Origin: Diadema setosum
Lineage: Eukaryota; Echinodermata; Echinoidea; Diadematoida; Diadematidae
DNA length: 64,000 nt
NCBI GenBank assembly: GCA_033980235.1
Contig: CM067075.1
Location: 35,474,385-35,538,384, forward strand
Direction of reading: 5' to 3'
How positions within the stretch are numbered: position 1 is the stretch's first letter; each line of letters begins with the position of its first letter. A model generated the notes under the pieces. The model had not been told where the DNA came from, ran no database searches, and worked only from the letters and a program-made list of their open reading frames with translations. Positions 57,340 to 64,000 of the stretch are shown piece by piece. The translations under genes and the position numbers were made by a program.

Positions 57340-58970
57340 GTGAGTACCAAAACACTCCGTTACCGCAATCGGAGAACAGACGTATCTCTTTCTCCAGGTA
57401 TCTGGGCACGCTGGGTATGTGCTCTCCTCTGCTCAGTCCATTAACCCGTTGAGGACGGACTGATTTTGCTACAACGTGCATTTCCCATAGACCCTTGCTC
57501 GAGTATACTCGGGACTCGTCCTCAATGGGTTAAAGAGGATCACATCAATTCTTCTCATGATGACTGTTATGGTACAGCAAATATTCCTTCTCCGGTAACA
57601 CATGTTTCATACATTTATGTAATTATCCAGACGTTCTTCAGGCAGTGATTAAATACCTTTAGATGTTACATTTCCCGTTCAATCACAATACAAAAGTAAA
57701 TCATACATAAAAAATAGAATAAGAAAGGTTAGTTTTTGCATTTTTTTTATGCATGCTCCTTATTCAGTGGTGACTGTTTGTTTGTTTCAAAAAGGTTATA
57801 TTAAAGTTCTCAAACTTCTAACATATTTTTCTTTCTTCAAGGAAGTTTGGTCTTGTCTGGTATTTTATAGAGCTGAAAATAAAAGAAACAAAGAAACTGG
57901 CAAATATAGGAGGATGGACCATGTTGGTTCTTATGTCATGCCAATAGGAAGACACCTGTTACTTTATTTGATTGAAGATAAAAATTGTGATCAGTTGAGC
58001 TCCATGATCTTCAAAGCCTTCACCAGTTAGAGCACCCAGTAGGCAAGCAGTGCTGTATAGTGACATAGAGTACAACATGATACAGTGTACCACACACTTG
58101 TCTTCATGGGATTGGATGGGGACAGTCTCAGAGCTTAACCGCTATGTGCTGGTGTCTCATTGTGAGCACTCAATTACTGCAAGAGAAACAAAGTTAGGCT
58201 CTGGACAACTCAGTCGTGATGACTTCAACACCAATTCTTTCTCCATCTATCATCATTGCTCTTCTTGTTGCATTATGATTCTCTTTATCAATAAACTTTC
58301 AAAGTAAAGAAATGTTTTAGACAAAATAACCACATTCTTATCAGGATAATTCAATGTATTTTAAACACAGTTGACAATTATTCAGTATTTAAGCCAGCAT
58401 CTGGTTAGAGGGGAATTTGCGGTTGATGTGTAGTACATTTGCAGCCAACCTAGAGGAGGTTGATTCAGTATGGACTGTGGGAAGGACATTAATCTTTGAG
58501 ATGTATGATTTCTGTAGTAGTGGATGTTTGTTTCTTGCAAAAAGACAAAAAAAAAATAGTTTTTTTATTTTGTTTTTGTTCTTTTTTTAAGAGCATTGAT
58601 TATCTGCGTTTCTAACTCATTTAAAATATCATAGATGCTTAATCATATTTGCAGAGTCAAAGTGATACTTGAATACATGTCAAAGAATGACACCAGCCTG
58701 TTCTACTGATTTTCTCTAAATTAATAATTAGGTTTGTGATGTTTACATGTATATGTTTCTCTTAATTGCAACTCATTATGCTTGTATCACAGTATCATTA
58801 ACGTGTAATTTTGTAAACGAGTCCGCAGTGTTGCTATCAATTACAGTAGTGATTGTTTTCCATGCCATTCCATTTTATTCACTCACAAAATGTCCATGTG
58901 TCAATGTTGAGTATTCCTTTTTGCATAATTATGTTTATGAATCTTGTATCCTAACCCTCCTTTCTCACAG
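57340..58970 (+). other. Intron, 1.6 kb
   Basis: Contains family A MITE 57441-57533. 57534-58970 is ordinary AT-rich sequence; ORFs of 60-93 codons at 57749-58307 and 58747-58995 carry no domain. Confidence 0.8.
57441..57533. mobile_element. TTAA MITE (family A), intact 93-bp copy
   Basis: TTAACCCGTTGAGGACGGAC at the left is mirrored by GACTCGTCCTCAATGGGTTAA at the right. The core CGAGTATACTCGGG matches 12334-12427 when reversed. Confidence 0.88.
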
Positions 58971-59117
58971 ATGGCAATCCCTGGCTCAAGTCTAGTAAAT
59001 AGGTACATAGCAGCCCAGGGGCCCCTTCCCAACACCGTCTCAGATTTCTGGTACATGGTGTGGGAACAGAAGTCGACACTCATCGTCATGCTTACCACTA
59101 ATGTGGAAAGGGGAAGA
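58971..59117 (+). CDS. PTPN4: PTPN3/4-family phosphatase, PTP exon (QGP)
   Basis: 49 whole codons: [49 protein letters not shown]. (R)YIA.QGPLP.T..DFW.M.WEQ and IVMLT..VERGR are the conserved central motifs of classical PTP domains; QGP and VERGR help shape the active-site face. Acceptor TCTCACAG, donor GTAAGT, both phase 0. The ATG opening the exon is an internal Met, not a start. The minus-strand ORF 58901-59098 is a shadow. Confidence 0.97.
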
Positions 59118-60180
59118 GTAAGTATGCTGTATTAATGGCCAAGCCACCAGTCGGTCAAGTTTGAATGTCTTGGTCTTAGAGTGCAATTCCACACAAAGTT
59201 CTGAGCTAGGTTAAGTAAATTCAGAAGAGTAGAGTGGTAGATGTGTCGGTAGAATTGTACCCCAAGATCATGATGGCATTTTGATGTTTCTTATGTTTGA
59301 TTGTGTCAAAATGGGACTGAGCTTTTGATCTCAGCAGAATCTTTGTCAGAGGCAAAATGACCAACATATACAGTAAGTAAGCACACGCATATATGGACTA
59401 CACATTGCATGCACTGACTTGTGAGGGACTAGGGACACAGAACAAAGAAAACAAAAGGGGTACGCTGGGAATCAAAGGCAGGGGGCCAAACAGGTATGTA
59501 GGGGGATTAAAGCAAGGGGTTGAACAGACAAAAGGCAGAGGTGGCCGGTGATGATCCCAAGGATAATAGGAGGCAACCTGTGAATGATGAAGATGAATAG
59601 TGGGTAACCTCACTTGAGATTTTAGATCAGGAACAACACAATGGTGAAGGTAGGAAAGGGTTGAAATAATAACAGCATGATTGAAGAAATGGGGGAGGGG
59701 ATGGTGTTTTATTTTTTAGGTTTGGATGAAATGTTGATATTAAGAGTAATCATATTCACCATGGTATAAAGGCAATGTTACCACCTCACTGTGTTCTTGG
59801 ATGGTTTGCATGGTGAGAAACTCAGACTTCATTGGTTTGTGTTGCACCCTGAAGATTCTTTCATGGATGAGTAAGATCCTGGCCTTTTTTCTGATCACAG
59901 TCATCCAAGAATGAATTGGTATGATTCACTGCAAATCATCAGAGCTAAAGCAGTTGTTCTCATGCATTTATCACAGCAAAGGAACAAGAGAATGTTCATG
60001 TTTACCACTGCTAAACACATTGGTCATAATAACTGATGTCTGATTCATGCCATTAGATTCAAAGTGTCAAAGACAAAGGACTTACAATCGAGCTTGAGAG
60101 AGGCAATGTCTCCTCTACGTTTAATTTGTGTTAAATCTGATGACTCAATATTTGTTTGTTTCTTTGGTGTACCTGTCCAG
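59118..60180 (+). other. Intron, 1.1 kb
   Basis: Ordinary sequence with modest purine richness at 59420-59580. No repeat family or gene recognised. Confidence 0.8.
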
Positions 60181-60312
60181 GTCAAATGTCACAAGTACTG
60201 GCCAGACTATGAAGACACGCTCGAGTTTGGTCCCAACCTTGAGATCCGCTGCACACGCTGCGACGAGACACCGTCCTTTGCCTACAGGGATTTCATCATT
60301 GCCAACACAGAG
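60181..60312 (+). CDS. PTPN4: PTPN3/4-family phosphatase, PTP exon (KCHKYWP)
   Basis: 44 whole codons: VKCHKYWPDYEDTLEFGP, NLEIRCTRCDETPSFAYR, DFIIANTE. VKCH.YWP follows VERGR directly in all close relatives; the second half is the variable beta-sheet region. Acceptor CTGTCCAG. The donor, GAG|GTGTGA, is weak at +3 to +6, unlike the GTAAGT/GTGAGT of most exons of this gene, but phase 0 and the immediate continuation TKEERVV of the next exon support it. Confidence 0.95.
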
Positions 60313-60864
60313 GTGTGATTCTAGCTTCATTCTTGTCTCCATGGTGATTCATGGATGTGGATTAGAGGTCAAATTTGAGTGGTCAAATTGTTCCATACAT
60401 TAATGTCATTTCTTAAATTTTTGCATAAAGTTGTGCAAAGTAGACACAAATGTGTAACTTATTCATATATAATTTTTTATTCATGGTCCAAAACCAATTG
60501 ATGCTGAATGCATTAGATTTCCTACAATTTTTGTCTGTCATCATGAGCCACAAGTTCTTCAGTATTTGTTGGGAGATTCTTTAAAGGCGTGTGTGTGATC
60601 TGAGTCCCTGACTCAAAGTGATGCTCATTGTGAATGTGGGATTTTGATTAAAAAAGCAGTGTAATGTGGGGTAAGATTATCTTTTTCTTAATGCCAGCTC
60701 TCAAGGATTTAACCAGAACTCAGGCACAGAATGGGAATTAAGAACCTCATGGGTTTCTCTCTTGTCCCCACCCCTCACCCCTACCCCACCCCTACCTTTC
60801 CCCAACCACCACCCCACCCCACCTCTTGCCCCACCCCTCATACCACCCCACCCCTCACCTGCAG
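60313..60864 (+). other. Intron, 0.55 kb
   Basis: Ends in a C-rich tract of CCCCACCCCT units (60768-60855) right up to the acceptor, an unusual polypyrimidine tract poor in T. Confidence 0.85.
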
Positions 60865-61013
60865 ACAAAAGAGGAGAGAGTGGTCCTCCAGATGCAGTAT
60901 GTGGCGTGGCCGGACCACGGTGTGCCGGACGACTCCTCCGACTTCCTGGACTTTGTGCTGCGGGTCAGACAGTGTAGGGTGGGCATGGAGGTTCCCACCA
61001 TCGTCCACTGCAG
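60865..61013 (+). CDS. PTPN4: PTPN3/4-family phosphatase, PTP exon: WPD loop and catalytic Cys
   Basis: 49 codons and two bases: [56 protein letters not shown] is the mobile WPD loop, with the Asp that acts as general acid/base. VHC supplies the nucleophilic cysteine. [11 protein letters not shown] is typical of this subfamily. Acceptor CCTGCAG, donor GTCAGT. The exon stops two bases after the Cys codon, so the P-loop Ser codon is split (AG|C). Confidence 0.97.
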
Positions 61014-62693
61014 GTCAGTAGTGAGCCCAGACACCCTTCCTGGGCAGATTCTCTCAAATTTCACAGATTCACCCGTATGATGGCAGGTACCATGAAGGTT
61101 TACCTAATTCTAACCTGTGTCTAAGACCCTCTTGCTGTAGTGATTGCAGGAGAATCAAGTGTCCAGAGTAAAGCCACCTGCAAGAGTGCTTGTAGACACC
61201 CATCCCAATTTACTATATTCACCTTTGAAATACCAAATTTCAAATCCAGCACTTTGTGGCAAAACTCACTACTACTGCTACTCATAATAATAATAAATAT
61301 CATTTATAAAGTGCTTATTACTAAAGTTTGTATTACGAAAACGCTAATAAGCCAGTTCATAGTTTCCCTTTGAGCACAAGCAGAAAAAGGTCACTTGTAC
61401 TGACATGTATGTCGGTTTTTAAATTCACTGCGTTAACCGTAAAAAGACTGGGGGGGGGCTTTTTGGGCCCCCCCCCTCGACATTTTTCGCTATAAATCTG
61501 GAACGTAAAAATTTAGCGTCGCGATGTTTTGTGACTTTTTTCTTTTAAGTCTTGCCCAACTTTTGAGACAAAATTCACGACGCCCGGGTACGCGGTTCTG
61601 AAGTTACGCAATATTTTGTAAGTGCATGTCAGACCCGAAATTGCTCAAAAACGTGATTTCATGTACAAGTCCAATGCAAATTCTGTTCCTGACCAAAATT
61701 CATAAATGTTTCTTTTATTTTTACTTTTACTGATCAAAATCAATTAATTTCATGTTGTTAATGATCGAAATAGTGTGGCCGATGATTTCCATAAAAAAAC
61801 AATAAAAAACAAAAAGTTGAAAACAATGAAACACACAAGAAATTTTAAAAACAATAAAATACATAAGAAACCAATTTTGATACCGCCGTTTTTTTTTTGT
61901 TTTTTTTATGAACATTCAATAAGAATCCTACACAGAGTACCTAAAGCAAAAATTAGCAGTTTTGGACCTTTAATTACAGATTTACAGCCATTTTTTTAAA
62001 ATTCATTCATAAATTAGCATAATTAATTCATTAAAAATAAATTTGAATATTTGTGAAATAATAACCAAATAAAGTGCCAATTTTCCTTGCGATCACGTGG
62101 TCAACGGCCAAGATCTGGGTGGGGGGGGGGGGGCCCAATCAGCCCCCCAGTCCTGCGAGGCATCTGTGATGTAATGGTTATTCATGTAATCCTTATAAAT
62201 GTTGTTTGCCAGCACATCCACCTGATAGCAACAAAGTGTTCATTATAGCCAAGTACTGTATCTAGCAGAAAATGTTTGTTAATCAAAAAGCATTCAATTT
62301 TACAAATTCTGAAGGCAGTGTATCTGCAAAAAGTTATTCTGTTTTTCTCATTTTAGTATAGTGACAGTCTCAATATTCCTGTCAGGTAGGTGGTTTTAAA
62401 AGAGAAAAGATACCGTTATGATAAAGCATAGAAGTTGTCTTAACCGGGCAACTTGTGCCATTGTACGAGTAATATCAATAAACTTTTCATGGTAGTTTGC
62501 TTTCTTCTTCTTTTTTTTTCAGTGGTCTTGTTGAATATATGAAACTTTGATTTCAAAGTGAAATAAAAGGAAATAAACTTGAAACAAAAGATTATTCCTG
62601 TTATGCAGTTATTTCAGGTAAATCTGAACTTGCTAAAATAAGAAAAAAAAATGGGTATTTACAGCTTTTTTTTTCTAACTTATTACCTTTTAG
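61014..62693 (+). other. Intron, 1.7 kb, interrupting the catalytic P-loop
   Basis: Contains an inverted-repeat element with G-run ends (61446-62152), a solo relative of the nested MITE end at about 61351, and AT-rich sequence from 61700 to 62090. 62153-62693 shows nothing notable. Confidence 0.8.
61446..62152. mobile_element. Element with GACTGGGGGG...GGGCC inverted ends
   Basis: GACTGGGGGGGGGCTTTTTG with GGCCCCCCCC at the left pairs, read in reverse, with GACTGGGGGGCTGATTGGGC and a run of C at the right. The 700-bp interior is AT-rich with no protein motif. The G/C runs make exact arm length uncertain. No target duplication is obvious. Confidence 0.75.
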
Positions 62694-62875
62694 CGCTGGA
62701 ATAGGGAGGACAGGTGTGCTAGTCACCATGGAGACAGCAATGTGCCTGATTGAGGCCAATGAACCTGTCTACCCACTGGACATCGTCCGGACAATGCGGG
62801 ACCAACGACCGATGCTCATCCAGACCGCTGCTCAGTACAAGTTTGTCTGTGAGGCCATCATCCGAGTCTACATGG
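62694..62875 (+). CDS. PTPN4: PTPN3/4-family phosphatase, PTP exon: P-loop Arg and Q-loop
   Basis: One base, 60 codons and one base: [60 protein letters not shown]. With the previous exon it completes [10 protein letters not shown], the HCX5R catalytic loop whose Arg binds phosphate. VR.MR.QR is a conserved helix, and QTAAQY is the Q-loop whose Gln positions the hydrolytic water. Acceptor CTTTTAG, donor GTAAGA. It ends one base into a codon. All residues needed for catalysis by a classical PTP are present across the exons, so activity is likely. Confidence 0.97.
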
Positions 62876-63993
62876 GTAAGATAATCTCTGACAAATGTTT
62901 TGGAAAGAAAAGAAAGGCAAGATGTTCTTTTTTTTTCGTGGTGATTTCAGTGAACAAACTAGGATGACTTCCTCCTCTTCATCTCATCCATCAACTATTT
63001 TTGTAGGATGTTAGGTTGGTGTAAAGGTGAACTTGCCAATCTAATGCATTTAAACTGAGTCAAAGACATTTGTTTATACACATTTGAGGAACAGTTACTG
63101 AAGGGACACATTGCCAACTACAATATGTTTTCCTGTCACTATGATGAATGTTGTTGCTGTATTTACCAGTGGGTTTTTTGTTTGTTTGTTTGTTTTGTTT
63201 TGTTTTTTTGAGGGGGGCAATTTTTTGTTCTTTTTTGATAACAGTGGATCAAGTTTAAATTAAAAGAATTCAAGGCAGCTTATGCTCATTCACGCTTGCT
63301 GTATCTGCCATTGAACAGTTGATTAGAAAATTGTAGATGCCAAAATCTTGGTCATATATCTTTTCTTTAGAGATGAAATCATTCCTCAAATTCTGAGATG
63401 CTCTTTGAATGTTTTAGTTACTGTATCTGTTCTCTGCCTTTTGCTGAAAAAGAAGATTTGATATCACCAAAAATTAACCATTAAGATATGCTTGCCACTT
63501 GAAAAGTAGATAAAAAGTTATGTTTGGGTAATTTGTACTTTAAAATCCCCCTGGTGCAGAAACTTGCATGTAAGGCTTGCAGATTTTGATAAGTGTGATG
63601 TAAAAATGAAATAAAGAATAGGGTGAAGATAACGCAGCTGGCCAGAACCAACCTGCAGTGTTTGGACAGTCTATGAAGATTTGATCCAGTTTCACCCACC
63701 AGTGGTTACAGGGAGACATGAGGCAAGCCAGAGTCTTTCTAATTGTTGATGCAAATCTCTCCTTGTTTGATGCTAGCTTTTCACATATGTGTGACCTTTC
63801 ATATGCCTCTATATCTCTGACTCAAAATGCCTATGCTGAGCTGATGTAGAGTTTGCAAAGTCTAGAGCCTGAACAGATGAATATGTGTGAACAGTCCTAG
63901 AGCTTGGCCAGAATCTGCCTTCAGGATCAGTGTATATTAAACCAAGATTAATGGACTATTGTTGTATTGTTGCTCCCTTATATCTCTATGCAG
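62876..63993 (+). other. Intron, 1.1 kb
   Basis: Ordinary intron; has a GTTT/TTTG stretch at 63178-63210. A 72-codon minus-strand ORF (63481-63699) shows no domain. Confidence 0.75.
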
Positions 63994-64000
63994 ATGGGAT
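63994..64000 (+). CDS. PTPN4: PTPN3/4-family phosphatase, start of the C-terminal exon (cut by the window edge)
   Basis: After a good acceptor, TCTCTATGCAG at 63983-63993, seven bases remain: ATGGGAT. Added to the hanging G of the previous exon they read Asp-Gly-(Ile or Met), which would extend VYM as VYMDG. Vertebrate PTPN3/4 have VYEEGFV.P at this place (from memory), so a short tail exon is expected here. The evidence is the splice site, correct phase and the plausible Gly. Confidence 0.55.

Overview
This is one stretch of animal (metazoan) nuclear DNA. It is AT-rich, has long introns, and is full of microsatellites, long poly-G/poly-C runs and small inverted-repeat transposons. Essentially all recognisable coding sequence belongs to one split gene on the + strand: a FERM-PDZ-tyrosine phosphatase of the PTPN3/PTPN4 (Ptpmeg/PTP-1) family. 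The repeat set (TTAA-flanked foldback MITEs, the AAAGGACAAGTTCACC family, tRNA-derived SINEs, the TATACCCCCGCC element) suggests a marine invertebrate, most likely a deuterostome such as an echinoderm. That placement is inference, not proof.

Layout: 1-15754 is the 3' part of a long intron; no exon for the first FERM lobe was found there, so the gene begins before this window. Seventeen well-supported exons and one doubtful 48-bp exon follow. FERM lobes 2 and 3: 15755-15875, 17420-17507, 30342-30494, 32722-32888. FERM-adjacent region and linker: 34369-34434, optional 34935-34982, 38019-38144, 40063-40119, 43625-43760. PDZ: 45647-45778 and 47866-48022. Second linker: 54005-54153. Phosphatase: 56439-56529, 57272-57339, 58971-59117, 60181-60312, 60865-61013, 62694-62875. 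A last exon starts at about 63994 and runs off the edge. All splice phases agree, giving about 709 uninterrupted codons; roughly the first 130 residues and a short C-terminal tail are missing. The phosphatase signatures ([35 protein letters not shown]) are intact, so the enzyme is probably active.

The encoded protein is a cytosolic phosphatase held at the membrane cortex by its FERM module, with a PDZ domain that binds C-terminal tails of partners and a classical PTP domain that dephosphorylates phosphotyrosine. No second gene, RNA gene or mobile-element protein could be supported; the longer non-exon ORFs are low complexity or repeat-derived.

The unusual material is in the introns. There is a 1-kb near-perfect foldback element flanked by 15-bp direct repeats and nested in an older TTAA element; a chain of TTAA MITEs, one split by a TATA-flanked insertion; a MITE inside a 264-bp tandem repeat that preserves the empty site; a dispersed repeat pair in two introns, one copy split by a MITE; and an 0.85-kb element with four ~160-bp units, each carrying a perfect GTTGCCATGGTAAC (RFX X-box type) motif. 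In the protein, the class-I PDZ His at the start of helix B appears to be Asn.
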